From Methylocaldum szegediense (GTDB lineage Bacteria; Pseudomonadota; Gammaproteobacteria; Methylococcales; Methylococcaceae), in the NCBI RefSeq assembly GCF_949769195.1, contig NZ_OX458333.1, positions 1,054,001 to 1,118,000 on the forward strand: 64,000 nucleotides of DNA, in the 5' to 3' direction. Of the stretch, positions 18,548 to 28,612 are shown piece after piece; the stretch's first letter is position 1; every line of letters starts with the position of its first letter. The translations under genes were made by a program, and so were the position numbers. The notes below the pieces were generated by a model, which saw only the letters and a list, made by a program, of their open reading frames with translations, was not told the DNA's origin and ran no database searches.

Positions 18548-18919
18548 ATGTCGGAGCTCAACGATCCACGCGTCTTTTTTGCGGCCGAACGCACACTCTT
18601 GGCTTGGAACCGGACCAGTTTGGCTTGGATGGCATTCGGGTTCGTGATCGAGCGTTTCGGTTTGTTTGCGCATTTGGTTTTTTCGAGCCCCGGCGAGCCT
18701 TTGGAAAAGGGAATTTCTTTTTGGCTCGGCATCGCTTTTGTGCTCTGCGGAGTCGTCATCGCGATGCTGTCCGCGCTTCAGTATCGCAAGGTGCTGAAAA
18801 CGCTAAAGCCGGTCGAAATTCCGCACGGTTATCGTGCCGGTCTCGGGATGCTAGCGAATCTGGTCGTCGTCGTGCTCGGTATGACGCTGATCGCTTATTT
18901 GTTCGTCGGGGAGTTCTAA
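18548..18919 (+). CDS. DUF202 (YidH-like) small membrane protein
   Basis: 123 residues with three predicted membrane segments: about 20-40 (LAWMAFGFVIERFGLFAHLV), 56-76 (SFWLGIAFVLCGVVIAMLSAL) and 99-119 (MLANLVVVVLGMTLIAYLFV). The N-terminal DPRVFFAAERTLLAWNRTSLAWMAFGF is the DUF202 signature (xERTxLAWxRT). Function of the family is unknown. It is divergent from adk and convergent with the EcsC gene. Confidence 0.85.
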   Translation: MSELNDPRVFFAAERTLLAWNRTSLAWMAFGFVIERFGLFAHLVFSSPGEPLEKGISFWLGIAFVLCGVVIAMLSALQYRKVLKTLKPVEIPHGYRAGLGMLANLVVVVLGMTLIAYLFVGEF

Positions 18920-18994
18920 GAAGGCGGGCGATACGTGACCGTGGGACTCGAATACCGGATCGGTCCGCGTTGACGTGGATTTCACGCGGCCCAC

Positions 18995-19825
18995 TTACCA
19001 ACCTTCCAGAGGGCTGAACCCCTTTATCGACTTCACTTCCTCTTTTTGAATTCGCTTGTATTCCTTCCGCACGACTTCCGGGTGGTAAGTTCGTTCCAAA
19101 CGGCGTAGGGTGAAATGGCCGCGCGCCACATCCTGAAAGTGCTGCATGAATACGAGGTTCAGAAGGCCGCCGGAGATCGCCCCCGCTACCGGTACGAGCT
19201 GTAGGGCGATCTCATCAGAAACCACCGTGCCGAAACGAGCAGAAATGCCTCGAATCAGTTCCACGCCGGCCGGGAGATTGATCTGGGAAGCCCCGCTGTA
19301 ATGAGGCACACGGGAGAAATGGAAGGCTAGGGTCGATCGTAGTCCATAGTAGCCGGTATCGGTCGCGTCGTCGTCTTTGGAGCGACCGCCCAAGGCGAAC
19401 ACCTCCACGCAAGCGAGGCGTGCGTCCAGGGTATTCAAATCTTCGCCTTCGCTGCGAGCGATGTCGGCGATCGAGCGTAGCATCAGTAGGGTTACCAGCG
19501 GCAACTCGGCTAACAACGCCACAGGGCCGAAAAATCCGCCGACCGCTCCGGCGGTGAACGCGGCAAGCTTGTGGTAACGATCGCTTGCACCGGAAACGGG
19601 GCGCGTATCCAGAGTCCTTAATGCTATATTCATGGCCAGGCGAATACTGAATTCGGCGGCTTGATTGACACGCTGATGCCAGCTCGTCGGCAGCAGTTTC
19701 AGCGTTTGTTCGATTGGTGTTCCGATTACGTTGCTCAAGCGAGCGGCGATGGATGGATGTTCCAAATGCTGATAGGCCCGGTACAGTTGTTCCATTTCCT
19801 CGGGCGTGAGCGATGACTTTGCCAT
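18995..19825 (-). CDS. EcsC-family protein
   Basis: 276 residues from the ATG at 19825 (MAKSSLTPEEMEQLYRAYQ), which has a GGAG nine bases upstream. The core AAFTAGAVGGFFGPVALLAELPLVTLLMLRSIADIARSEGEDL matches the EcsC family, whose members are membrane-associated with glycine-rich hydrophobic stretches; a second glycine-rich hydrophobic segment, VPVAGAISGGLLNLVFMQHF, lies near residue 215. The biochemical function of stand-alone EcsC proteins is not established. A much longer upstream reading frame exists but is Pro/Arg-rich and not protein-like. Confidence 0.8.
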   Translation of the reverse strand: MAKSSLTPEEMEQLYRAYQHLEHPSIAARLSNVIGTPIEQTLKLLPTSWHQRVNQAAEFSIRLAMNIALRTLDTRPVSGASDRYHKLAAFTAGAVGGFFGPVALLAELPLVTLLMLRSIADIARSEGEDLNTLDARLACVEVFALGGRSKDDDATDTGYYGLRSTLAFHFSRVPHYSGASQINLPAGVELIRGISARFGTVVSDEIALQLVPVAGAISGGLLNLVFMQHFQDVARGHFTLRRLERTYHPEVVRKEYKRIQKEEVKSIKGFSPLEGW

Positions 19826-20045
19826 GAGGTGCTCCATGGTTTGAGGTTTGTGCGGGCGTCGTGCCGGTCGGAATCCGCCAGTTCCCGTCGGCGGACTGTT
19901 GTGAGGGGAGGCTAAATCGAGGAATTTGACGATTACTTGGACGAACCCGTTTCGGGCACGGTTCCGTCCGGTCAGGTTTTTACGACCCGGGCACAGCGGC
20001 CGAGGGCATTCCGAGCCCGAGCCGTTCTGCGGCGAAAAGCGGTTT

Positions 20046-20072
20046 GCCAGCTCAAGCAAAGCATGAGCTGGC
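20046..20072 (-). terminator. Perfect hairpin after gltD
   Basis: GCCAGCTCA and TGAGCTGGC form a nine-base-pair stem with a nine-base loop, 17 bases beyond the gltD stop on the minus strand. Only short T-runs follow, so it is a probable but not classical transcription end for gltBD. Confidence 0.5.
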
Positions 20073-20088
20073 AGCCGGGCGAATTGTG

Positions 20089-21528
20089 CTACCGGGGGAG
20101 ATCCGAGTGTCCCATCAGGTACTCGTCGACGGCCCGGGCGCACTGGCGGCCTTCGCGTATCGCCCACACGACGAGAGATTGGCCGCGGCGCATGTCGCCG
20201 GCCGCGAAAACCTTATCCAAAGAACTGCGGTAGTCCACGGTATTGGCTTTGACGTTGCCGCGTTCATCTAGGGCTACCCCGAGGTCTTGGAGCATGCCTT
20301 CGTGTACCGGATGCACGAAGCCCATGGCCAGGAGGACCAGATCGGCCTGCAGAGTGAACTCGCTGCCGGGAATTTCGTTCATGACCCAGCGTCCACCTTC
20401 CTGTTTCCAATCGAGCTTGACGCAGCGGATATGGGTAACCCGCCCATTTTCCCCTTCGATTGACTTCGTGGCGACGCTCCAAAGACGTTCGCAGCCTTCT
20501 TCGTGCGAACTGGACGTGCGTAGTTTGTTGGGCCAGTTGGGCCAAGTGACCTCCTTTCTCTCCTTTTCCGGAGGCTTGGGTAGGATTTCCAACTGGGTGA
20601 TGGACTTCGCACCATGCCGGGCCGAAGTGCCGATGCAGTCCGCACCGGTATCGCCACCGCCGATGACGACGACATGCTTGTCCGTTGCCCAAATACTGGT
20701 TTCCTCCGGAAGGATGTCGCCCGCCACGCGGCGGTTCTGCTGGGGCAGAAACTCCATCGCGAAATGCACACCCTTCAGCTCGCGACCCGGCACGTTCAGG
20801 TCACGCGGCTTTTCCGAACCGCCGGCCAATACGACGGCATCATAATTGTCGAGCAGGTTCTGGACTGGGATGTCCCGACCGACATAGCTGTTGGGTCGAA
20901 ATACCACGCCTTCCGCCTGCATTTGGGCAATACGTCGGTCGATCAGGTGCTTTTCCATTTTGAAATCGGGGATGCCGTAGCGCAGCAGTCCGCCGATGCG
21001 GTCGGCCTTTTCGAAAACCACGACGCTATGGCCGACGCGGGCCAGTTGTTGCGCGCAGGCAAGACCCGCAGGGCCCGAGCCCACCACCGCCACCTTTTTG
21101 CCGGTGCGGCGTCGGGGAATCTGCGGTTTGACCCAACCGGCCTCCCAAGCCTTGTCGATGATCGCGCACTCGATGGTTTTTATCGTGACTGGCTCGTCGG
21201 TCAGGTTCAACGTGCATGCCGCTTCGCACGGAGCAGGACAAACACGGCCGGTGAATTCGGGAAAGTTATTGGTGCTGTGCAGTACGTCGACAGCCTCGCG
21301 CCACGATCCTTGATAGACCAGGTCGTTCCAGTCCGGAATGATGTTGTTGACCGGGCAGCCCTGATGACAATAGGGAATACCGCAATCCATGCAGCGCGCC
21401 CCTTGGCGGCTGACTTCTTCGTCAGTTAGCGGGACGACGAACTCCTGATAGTTTTGGAGACGGTCGGCCACCAGCTTGTAACGCCTGTCCTGACGTGCGA
21501 TTTCCATGAATCCCGTAGGTTTGCCCAT
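20089..21528 (-). CDS. gltD: Glutamate synthase (NADPH), small subunit
   Basis: FAD/NADPH subunit passing electrons to GltB; 479 residues from the ATG at 21528 ([15 protein letters not shown]). Two cysteine clusters near the N-terminus ([14 protein letters not shown] and [11 protein letters not shown]) bind the [4Fe-4S] centres. FAD and NADPH loops [17 protein letters not shown] and [20 protein letters not shown] follow, with the C-terminal [21 protein letters not shown]. It lies 134 bp downstream of gltB on the same strand. Confidence 0.96.
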   Translation of the reverse strand: MGKPTGFMEIARQDRRYKLVADRLQNYQEFVVPLTDEEVSRQGARCMDCGIPYCHQGCPVNNIIPDWNDLVYQGSWREAVDVLHSTNNFPEFTGRVCPAPCEAACTLNLTDEPVTIKTIECAIIDKAWEAGWVKPQIPRRRTGKKVAVVGSGPAGLACAQQLARVGHSVVVFEKADRIGGLLRYGIPDFKMEKHLIDRRIAQMQAEGVVFRPNSYVGRDIPVQNLLDNYDAVVLAGGSEKPRDLNVPGRELKGVHFAMEFLPQQNRRVAGDILPEETSIWATDKHVVVIGGGDTGADCIGTSARHGAKSITQLEILPKPPEKERKEVTWPNWPNKLRTSSSHEEGCERLWSVATKSIEGENGRVTHIRCVKLDWKQEGGRWVMNEIPGSEFTLQADLVLLAMGFVHPVHEGMLQDLGVALDERGNVKANTVDYRSSLDKVFAAGDMRRGQSLVVWAIREGRQCARAVDEYLMGHSDLPR

Positions 21529-21662
21529 TCTGCTTCTACCTCGTTGCTGTGCTTTGTTGCACGAGAAATCTCTTAACTTCGGTTTTTGCTCGCCGAAGTG
21601 ATTTCCATTTTTCGGTCGTGAATTCCGGTCGGCGAGGGGCGCGTATGGTGCGCCCCGAACGG

Positions 21663-24600
21663 TTAGTGGTGAACTTCGGTCTGCGTTTTTGCCTTCTGCA
21701 TCTTTTCGAGTGCGCGACGGTAGTCGACTGGCATGACTTTGACGAACCGCTGCACGTAGGTAGACCAATTGTCCAGAATCTGCTTCGCTCGTCCGCTGCC
21801 GGTATAGCGGCGGTGCTTTTCGATGAGGGTGCGCAGACGCTGAACGTCGTGGCGGGTCATGTCATGCATGATGTCTACCATTCCGTGGGTTTCCAGATCG
21901 CCGCCCTGGTGTTCCAGGTTTTCCAAGGCGATGTCCTCGGCCAGGATCGGTTCCAGCTCGACCATGGCCAGGTTGCAGCGCCGCTCGAAATCGCCGGTCT
22001 CGTCGAGCACATAGGCCACGCCACCCGACATGCCAGCGGCGAAATTGCGGCCGGTCGAGCCTAGAACCACGACCACGCCGCCGGTCATGTACTCACAACC
22101 GTGATCGCCGACGCCTTCGACGACCGCGATAGCTCCGGAGTTCCGCACCGCGAAGCGTTCGCCCGCGACGCCACGGAAATAACATTCGCCGCTGATGGCG
22201 CCATATAGCACGGTGTTGCCGACGATGATGTTTTCTTCGGGCACGATTGGGGATTCTGGCGACGGATAGATTGTGATGCGGCCGCCCGACAGTCCCTTGC
22301 CCACGTAGTCATTCGCATCCCCCTCAAGTTCCAGTGTGACACCGGCGGCGAGGAAAGCTCCAAAGCTCTGTCCGGCCGTACCTTTCATACGAATGTAGAT
22401 GGTGTCTTCGGGCAGACCGGCATGGCCGTACCGCTTGGCCACTTCGCCAGACAGCATTGCGCCGACGGTACGGTTGTAATTGCGGACGCCCATTTCGATA
22501 CGGACGGGCTTGCGCTCGTCGAGAGCCGGGCGTGCCAACTCGATCAGCTTGTGATCCAGTGCTTTCTCCAAGCCATGGTCCTGCTTCTCGCAGTTGTAGA
22601 TGGCGACATCAGGACCCACTTCTGGACGGTAGAGAATTCTGGACAGGTCCACCTTGGAGGCTTTCCAGTGCGCGATGGCTTTGCGCATGTCGAGCTTGTC
22701 GGTGCGCCCGACCATGTCGTTGAAACGGCGGAAGCCCAGCTTGGCCATCAGCCGACGTACTTCCTCGGCAACGAAGAAGAAGTAGTTGACGACATGCTCC
22801 GGCTGGCCGGTGAAGCGCTTGCGGAGTTCAGGGTCCTGGGTCGCGACGCCCACGGGGCAAGTGTTCAGATGGCACTTGCGCATCATGATGCACCCTTCGA
22901 CGATCAGCGGGGCCGTGGCGAAACCGAACTCGTCCGCGCCCAAGAGCGCAGCGATCACGACGTCACGCCCGGTGCGCATGCCGCCATCCGCCTGCACGCA
23001 GATACGCCCGCGAAGCTTGTTCAAGACCAGGGTCTGGTGGGTTTCGGCCAGGCCGATTTCCCAGGGCAGTCCGGCGTGCTTGATCGAGGTGATCGGGCTC
23101 GCGCCGGTGCCGCCGTCGTAACCGGCGATGGTGACATGGTCGGCATGCGCCTTGGCGACGCCCGCTGCGATCGTTCCGACCCCCACTTCGGACACCAGTT
23201 TCACGCTGATGCGCGCGCTCGGATTGACGTTTTTGAGGTCGTGAATGAGCTGCGCCAAATCCTCGATCGAATAGATGTCATGGTGCGGCGGCGGCGAGAT
23301 CAAGCCTACCCCTGGCGTCGAGTGGCGGACCTTGGCGATGATGGCATCGACCTTGTGGCCGGGCAGCTGACCGCCTTCGCCGGGCTTGGCGCCCTGACAG
23401 ATCTTGATTTGCAGGTCATCGGCGTTGACCAGGTATTCGGTGGTCACACCGAAACGGCCGGACGCCACCTGCTTGATGGCCGAACGCATGGAATCGCCGT
23501 TGGGCAGCGGTTTGAAGCGGTCGGGCAATTCGCCGCCTTCACCGGTATTCGATTTGCCGCCGATACGGTTCATGGCGATGGCCAGTGTCGTGTGGGCTTC
23601 GTAGGAGATCGAACCGAACGACATGGCGCCGGTGGCAAAACGCTTGACGATTTCCGACGCGGGTTCGACTTCGTCCAACGGCACGGATTCCCGCTCGTCG
23701 AACTTGAAATCCATCAAGCCGCGCAGTGTGAGCAAACGCTCGTTCTGCTCGTTGATCGAGCGGGTGTACTCCAGATAGGTTTCCCAACTATTGGTGCGTG
23801 TCGCATGCTGCAGCTTGGAGATGGTCTCCGGCGTCCAAACGTGGTCTTCGCCGCGGACACGGTAGGCATATTCGCCGCCCACATCGAGGGCATTTCGGTA
23901 CAACGGGGCGTCGCTGAAAGCTAGACGATGTCGGCGTACGGTTTCCTCGGCGATTTCTGCAAGTCCAGCGCCGCCGATGGTACATGCGGTGCCGGTGAAA
24001 TATTCATTCAGGAATTCATCACTCAGACCGACCGCGTTGAAAATTTGAGCGCCACAATATGACTGATAGGTGGATATGCCCATCTTGGACATGATCTTGA
24101 GCAAGGCTTTCCCTATAGCCTTGATGTAGCGCTTGTGCACTTCCTCCTCGGACAGCGGTTCCGGAAGTTTCGTGCGCAGGTCTGACAGCGTGTCGAAGGC
24201 CAGATACGGGTTGATGGCTTCGGCGCCATAACCCGCCAGCAGCGCGATATGATGCACCTCGCGCGCTTCCCCGGTTTCCACAACCAGGCCGACCTTGGTG
24301 CGAAGACCTTTTCGGGTCAGGTGATAATGGACCGCAGAGGTGGCCAGTAGGGCAGGTATCGCGATGTGCTCCGCGTCGATTTCGCGATCGGACAGCACCA
24401 GGATGTTATTGCCCTCATGCACCGCCTGTTCGGCCCGCGCGCACAAGCTTTTCAGGGCCGGCTCCATGCCGCTGGCGCCGGTGTCCGCCGGATAGCAGAA
24501 GCTTATGGTCTTGGTCTTGAATGCACCGCCGGTGCGGGCTTCGATGCGGCGGATCTTCTCCAAATCCTGATTGGTCAGAATCGGCTGCTGCACTTCCAGC

Positions 24601-26294
24601 CGTTTGTGGCTGCCGCCCGTGTCAAGAGCCAGCAAATTCGGCCGCGGACCGATATGGGACACCAGCGACATGACCAATTCTTCGCGAATGGGGTCGATGG
24701 CCGGGTTGGTGACCTGGGCGAAGCCTTGCTTGAAGTAATCGTAAAGCAGGCGCGGACGATTGGAGAGTACCGCGAGTGCCGCATCGGTGCCCATGGAACC
24801 GACCGGCTCCTGGCCGCTAATGGCCATGGGCGTCAGGAAGAACTTAATATCTTCCTGCGTGTAGCCGAACGCCTGTTGCCGATCGAGCAAGGTCTCCGGA
24901 TCGGGCGGCATAGCGGCAACTTCGGGCGGTAGCTTCTCTAGCTGAATCTGGGTCTCGTTGAGCCACTGCCGATACGGCTTCCGGGTGGCTAATTCCAGTT
25001 TGATTTCGTTATCGTCGATGATACGGCCCTGTTCGAGATCGATCAGGAACATCTTGCCGGGCTGCAAGCGCCATTTCTTGACGATCTTGTGCTCCGGGAT
25101 ATCCAAAACGCCCATCTCGGAGGCCATGATGACATAATCGTCGTCGGTGATCAGATATCTCGCCGGACGCAGCCCGTTGCGGTCGAGCGTAGCGCCGATC
25201 TGCCGCCCATCGGTAAAGGCTACGGCGGCCGGACCGTCCCAAGGTTCCATCAGGGCGGAGTGATATTCGTAAAAGGCGCGACGGTCTTCGCACATGAGAG
25301 GATTGCCTGCCCACGCTTCCGGAATCAGCAGCATCATGGCGTGGACCAGCGAATAGCCGCCCATGACTAGGAGCTCGAGCGCGTTATCAAAACTGGCCGA
25401 ATCGGACTTTCCGTCCGCGATCAGCGGCCAAATCTTGTCGAGATCCTCGCCCAAGATTTCGGACGACATCGAATGGCGCCGGGCAGCCATCCAGTTCACG
25501 TTGCCGCGTAAGGTGTTGATTTCGCCATTGTGGGCGATCATCCGGAACGGGTGGGCCAGGTCCCAGGTCGGGAAGGTATTGGTGGAGAATCGCTGATGGA
25601 CCAGGGCGAGCGCCGACACCAGCCTCTCGTCGTTGAGGTCGCGATAGAACACACCGACTTGGTCTGCCAGCAGCATGCCTTTATAGACCAAGGTGCGGGA
25701 CGAGAAGGAAGGAATGTAGAACATCTTGCCTTCGGCAAGGTTCAATCCCCGAATTTTTTTGTCGATCTGTTTGCGGATGACGAATAGCTTGCGTTCGAAG
25801 GCGTCTTGATCTTTGCAGCTTTCCGCCCTTCCGACGAAGACTTGGCGGATAACGGGTTCGATTGCCTTGACCGATTCGCTGAGCGTCGAATTGTCTACCG
25901 GCACATCACGCCACCCGATAACGGTCTGACCTTCAGCGCGGATGAATTCCTCGACGACCCTTTCACAAATCGCGCGGTACTCAGGATTTTGTGGCAGAAA
26001 CAGCATGCCGACGCCGTAGTAGCCATAGTCCGGCAGAGTAATCCCGCGTGCAGCGCATTCTTCGCGGAGGAATGCATCCGGTGTTTGAATGAGAATGCCG
26101 GCACCGTCGCCCGCCAACGGGTCGGCACCTACCGCTCCGCGGTGAGTTAGATTCTTGAGGATTTCCAGTCCGTTGCGGACAATGCTATGGCTCTTATGAC
26201 CCTTAATGTGAGCGATGAAACCTACGCCGCAAGCGTCATGTTCATTGCGCGGGTCATATAGACCTTGCTTGGCGGGTATGGTGCTGAAACTCAT
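21663..26294 (-). CDS. gltB: Glutamate synthase (NADPH), large subunit
   Basis: 1543 residues, full length. Together with GltD it makes two glutamates from glutamine and 2-oxoglutarate. The class II amidotransferase domain begins after a short propeptide at Cys22 ([14 protein letters not shown]), the expected N-terminal nucleophile. The central and FMN domains include [85 protein letters not shown] and [13 protein letters not shown], and the [3Fe-4S] cysteines lie around CHLNTCPVG. The C-terminal beta-helix (GxxxG repeats such as [21 protein letters not shown]) is intact. No frameshift was noticed. Confidence 0.97.
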   Translation of the reverse strand: MSFSTIPAKQGLYDPRNEHDACGVGFIAHIKGHKSHSIVRNGLEILKNLTHRGAVGADPLAGDGAGILIQTPDAFLREECAARGITLPDYGYYGVGMLFLPQNPEYRAICERVVEEFIRAEGQTVIGWRDVPVDNSTLSESVKAIEPVIRQVFVGRAESCKDQDAFERKLFVIRKQIDKKIRGLNLAEGKMFYIPSFSSRTLVYKGMLLADQVGVFYRDLNDERLVSALALVHQRFSTNTFPTWDLAHPFRMIAHNGEINTLRGNVNWMAARRHSMSSEILGEDLDKIWPLIADGKSDSASFDNALELLVMGGYSLVHAMMLLIPEAWAGNPLMCEDRRAFYEYHSALMEPWDGPAAVAFTDGRQIGATLDRNGLRPARYLITDDDYVIMASEMGVLDIPEHKIVKKWRLQPGKMFLIDLEQGRIIDDNEIKLELATRKPYRQWLNETQIQLEKLPPEVAAMPPDPETLLDRQQAFGYTQEDIKFFLTPMAISGQEPVGSMGTDAALAVLSNRPRLLYDYFKQGFAQVTNPAIDPIREELVMSLVSHIGPRPNLLALDTGGSHKRLEVQQPILTNQDLEKIRRIEARTGGAFKTKTISFCYPADTGASGMEPALKSLCARAEQAVHEGNNILVLSDREIDAEHIAIPALLATSAVHYHLTRKGLRTKVGLVVETGEAREVHHIALLAGYGAEAINPYLAFDTLSDLRTKLPEPLSEEEVHKRYIKAIGKALLKIMSKMGISTYQSYCGAQIFNAVGLSDEFLNEYFTGTACTIGGAGLAEIAEETVRRHRLAFSDAPLYRNALDVGGEYAYRVRGEDHVWTPETISKLQHATRTNSWETYLEYTRSINEQNERLLTLRGLMDFKFDERESVPLDEVEPASEIVKRFATGAMSFGSISYEAHTTLAIAMNRIGGKSNTGEGGELPDRFKPLPNGDSMRSAIKQVASGRFGVTTEYLVNADDLQIKICQGAKPGEGGQLPGHKVDAIIAKVRHSTPGVGLISPPPHHDIYSIEDLAQLIHDLKNVNPSARISVKLVSEVGVGTIAAGVAKAHADHVTIAGYDGGTGASPITSIKHAGLPWEIGLAETHQTLVLNKLRGRICVQADGGMRTGRDVVIAALLGADEFGFATAPLIVEGCIMMRKCHLNTCPVGVATQDPELRKRFTGQPEHVVNYFFFVAEEVRRLMAKLGFRRFNDMVGRTDKLDMRKAIAHWKASKVDLSRILYRPEVGPDVAIYNCEKQDHGLEKALDHKLIELARPALDERKPVRIEMGVRNYNRTVGAMLSGEVAKRYGHAGLPEDTIYIRMKGTAGQSFGAFLAAGVTLELEGDANDYVGKGLSGGRITIYPSPESPIVPEENIIVGNTVLYGAISGECYFRGVAGERFAVRNSGAIAVVEGVGDHGCEYMTGGVVVVLGSTGRNFAAGMSGGVAYVLDETGDFERRCNLAMVELEPILAEDIALENLEHQGGDLETHGMVDIMHDMTRHDVQRLRTLIEKHRRYTGSGRAKQILDNWSTYVQRFVKVMPVDYRRALEKMQKAKTQTEVHH

Positions 26295-26718
26295 GTTGTA
26301 CCTCTGTTAGGGGTATGGTCCATCTTTAGCGCGTTCGTGGTTTTTCTAGTGAAACGTTGCGCCCCTAGTGGTGGGGCGCCGCGACAACCACGAACCCATG
26401 GCGGATCGCAGTTGGGTCGGAAATACCCGAGATGGTGGACGTGGGCGCGCCCCTTTCGCCAAAGGGCGGAAAACTTTAAAGAATCCGGCTCTGCATTTCA
26501 AGTCCCTCTTGTGCACTTAAGTGTTTATCATGGATTCCGTGAATACGGGGTTCAATAGAGAATGATCTGTACGAGTAGCGTAATTCTTTGCCCTGAGCGC
26601 GGTGCGAAGAAAACTGCTATTGTTTGTCGATTGGGTTGCCTACTTGCCTTGTTACCTCAAAATCAAAGACCGTTTTGCAACCACGGTCGAGCATGCGTCC
26701 TGAGCATGGAGAATTGGA
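26295..26718. promoter_or_regulatory. Divergent intergenic region upstream of gltB and the flavin hydroxylase
   Basis: This 424-bp gap must hold the gltBD promoter. It contains three palindromes: GCGCCCC/GGGGCGC (26359-26379, seven-base arms), CCCTTT-CGCC-AAAGGG (26451-26466) and CACTTAAGTG (26514-26523). The first lies 65-85 bases before the gltB start codon and could form a leader hairpin. I could not assign a known operator or a convincing -10/-35 pair. Confidence 0.35.
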
Positions 26719-27936
26719 ATGATCGAAAAATATGACGTCATTGTTGTGGGCGGTGGCATGGTCGGTGCCGCATTGGGATGCGGCCTGGGCGGAAGCCGCC
26801 TGCGAGTGGCCGTGATCGAGGATACGCCGCCGCCGGCTTTTGCGCCCGAACAGCCCCACGATCTTCGCGTGTCCGCCATTAGCGTCGCATCGGCTAGCAT
26901 CCTAAAGACCGTGGGCGCTTGGAGAGGCATCGCGTCGCGTCGATTTTGCCCTTTCCGCAGAATGCGCGTCTGGGAAGAGGCGGGCGAAGTCGAGTTTCGC
27001 AGCGAGGACGTCGACGAGCCGGTGCTCGGTTATATCGTCGAGAACCGGGTGATACAGCTGGCCTTGCTCGATAGACTGGTTGAGTTTCCCAACGTCGATT
27101 TCTTTTGTCCTGCCAAGACCCGGATGATCGACTACGACCCGCTAGGCTCGACCATCGAATTGAATGACGGCCGTACGTTGTCGTCCCACTTACTCGTCGC
27201 TGCGGACGGCGGCTATTCCAGAGTACGGCAGGTAGCCGGGATGGGGGTTAGCGGTTGGGATTACGAACAGCACGCCCTCGTGCTGACGGTGGAGACCGCA
27301 TACGGCCAGCAGGATATTACCTGGCAACGCTTCACGCCCAAGGGGCCCCAGGCTTTCTTGCCGCTCGATGGGCCTCATGCCTCTTTGGTCTGGTACGAGG
27401 CGCCTGAGGAGGTCAAGCGCTTGAAGGCACTGCCGGACGAGGCTCTTCTCGCGGAACTGATCTCGGCGTTCCCGCCCGTTCTGGGTGAGATCAAGCGCAT
27501 CGAGGCGAAAGGCAGTTTCCCGCTCAAGCGCCAGCATGCCTTGAGCTACAGCAAGGAAGGCGTGGCTTTGATCGGCGATGCGGCCCACATGATCCATCCG
27601 CTGGCCGGACAGGGCGTCAACATCGGGCTCCTGGACGCTGCGGCCTTGGCGGAGGTGCTGGTCGACGCCTACAGGAACCATCGAGATATCGGTTCGGCGA
27701 GCGTGCTACGTACCTACGAAAATATGCGTCGTAGCAACAATTTGATCATGATGACGACCATGGACTTGTTTTACCGCGTTTTCGGCACGGCGAACCGTCC
27801 GTTGCGATTCATCCGCAATCTAGGCTTGGGTTTGGCAGAGCGGGTGACACCGGCCAAAAAGTTGGTCATGCGATACGCAATGGGTTTGGGCGGAGGATTG
27901 CCGAACTTGGCGCGCGGCCAAGCTATTCTGGGGTGA
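26719..27936 (+). CDS. UbiH/UbiF/COQ6-family FAD-dependent hydroxylase
   Basis: 405 residues; class A flavoprotein monooxygenase. Dinucleotide-binding DVIVVGGGMVGAALGCGLG at the N-terminus, HLLVAADGGYSRVRQ (the DG motif), and the second FAD motif ALIGDAAHMIHPLAGQGVNIGLLDAAAL near residue 290 are those of ubiquinone-ring hydroxylases. A GGAG lies nine bases before the ATG. Which ring position it hydroxylates cannot be told from sequence alone (UbiF, UbiH and UbiM types overlap). The window also holds ubiCA and ubiEJB, so a role in ubiquinone synthesis is likely. Confidence 0.88.
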   Translation: MIEKYDVIVVGGGMVGAALGCGLGGSRLRVAVIEDTPPPAFAPEQPHDLRVSAISVASASILKTVGAWRGIASRRFCPFRRMRVWEEAGEVEFRSEDVDEPVLGYIVENRVIQLALLDRLVEFPNVDFFCPAKTRMIDYDPLGSTIELNDGRTLSSHLLVAADGGYSRVRQVAGMGVSGWDYEQHALVLTVETAYGQQDITWQRFTPKGPQAFLPLDGPHASLVWYEAPEEVKRLKALPDEALLAELISAFPPVLGEIKRIEAKGSFPLKRQHALSYSKEGVALIGDAAHMIHPLAGQGVNIGLLDAAALAEVLVDAYRNHRDIGSASVLRTYENMRRSNNLIMMTTMDLFYRVFGTANRPLRFIRNLGLGLAERVTPAKKLVMRYAMGLGGGLPNLARGQAILG

Positions 27937-28084
27937 GTACGGGATCACGCTGGAGTTGCAAGATACGTATTTCTTCATATTGAGCGGTGTGAGTTTGCTA
28001 TAGTAAGCGCGGTGGTATTTCAGTGCGTAGTCTCTGATATTTACCAAGACAACCATTAACCTCCCTAAGCAAGTGAAATGACTT

Positions 28085-28489
28085 ATGGTTAGAAAGCAAT
28101 TGGTTAAAAAGCAATCAGTATTTCTTTGCACCGTGCTGGCTTTGAGTGGTTGCGCAACTTACACCGGATGGACGCCGGTGGTGGACACCTACAACAATCC
28201 AAATGCGTACCGTCTTCAGCAGGATTTGGAAGAGTGCAAGATGCTCGCCCGCGAGGCGGCTAGTACCGGAACGGAAGCGCTCAAAGGTGGCGCGGCGGGT
28301 GCTCTGCTGGGTGCCGCGACCGGGGCTGCAGTCGGGGCCGTGGCCGGCAATCCAGGCGGCGGCGCGGCGATTGGCGCGGCCGCAGGCGGGCTTGGCGGTG
28401 CAGGCTACAGCGGTGTGTCCGGTGACGATCTATACAAGCGGGCTTATATCAACTGCCTCCGGAATCGCGGACATAAAGTCATCAATTAA
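28085..28489 (+). CDS. Glycine-zipper outer-membrane lipoprotein
   Basis: 134 residues. The N-terminus is basic (MVRKQLVKKQ), then hydrophobic, ending in the lipobox LSGC (Cys22), so lipidation and export are expected. The centre is a glycine/alanine-rich zipper (about residues 69-110: GGAAGALLGAATGAAVGAVAG and onward) typical of YMGG/Rick_17kDa-like outer membrane proteins. The C-terminal DLYKRAYINCLRNRGHKV is the conserved end of this group. The exact role is unknown. A strong terminator follows. Confidence 0.85.
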   Translation: MVRKQLVKKQSVFLCTVLALSGCATYTGWTPVVDTYNNPNAYRLQQDLEECKMLAREAASTGTEALKGGAAGALLGAATGAAVGAVAGNPGGGAAIGAAAGGLGGAGYSGVSGDDLYKRAYINCLRNRGHKVIN

Positions 28490-28517
28490 TAAGCGAGCGA
28501 TCCGTCCGCAAAGACAG

Positions 28518-28559
28518 AATCCCGCCGTTGCACTTCGAGGTCCGGCGGGATTGTTTTTT
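28518..28559 (+). terminator. Rho-independent terminator after the lipoprotein gene
   Basis: AATCCCGCCG (28518-28527) pairs with CGGCGGGATT (28543-28552), a ten-base-pair stem, followed at once by GTTTTTT. It is the clearest intrinsic terminator in the window and separates the lipoprotein gene from the acyl-CoA synthetase gene. Confidence 0.9.
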
Positions 28560-28612
28560 CTGCGTTCTTCGCCCTGTTCGGGGACGAGAATCGACGAGAA
28601 GGTGTCAGTAGG

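Noticed and set aside
18995-20167. A 390-residue version of the EcsC protein
   Set aside because: The first 114 residues are Pro/Arg-rich, cross the gltD hairpin and reach into gltD; the ATG at 19825 has a ribosome-binding site and begins the family-like sequence.
22422-23924. A 500-codon open frame antisense to gltB
   Set aside because: It lies wholly within gltB on the opposite strand, its composition follows from gltB codon use, and it has no domain or ribosome-binding site.
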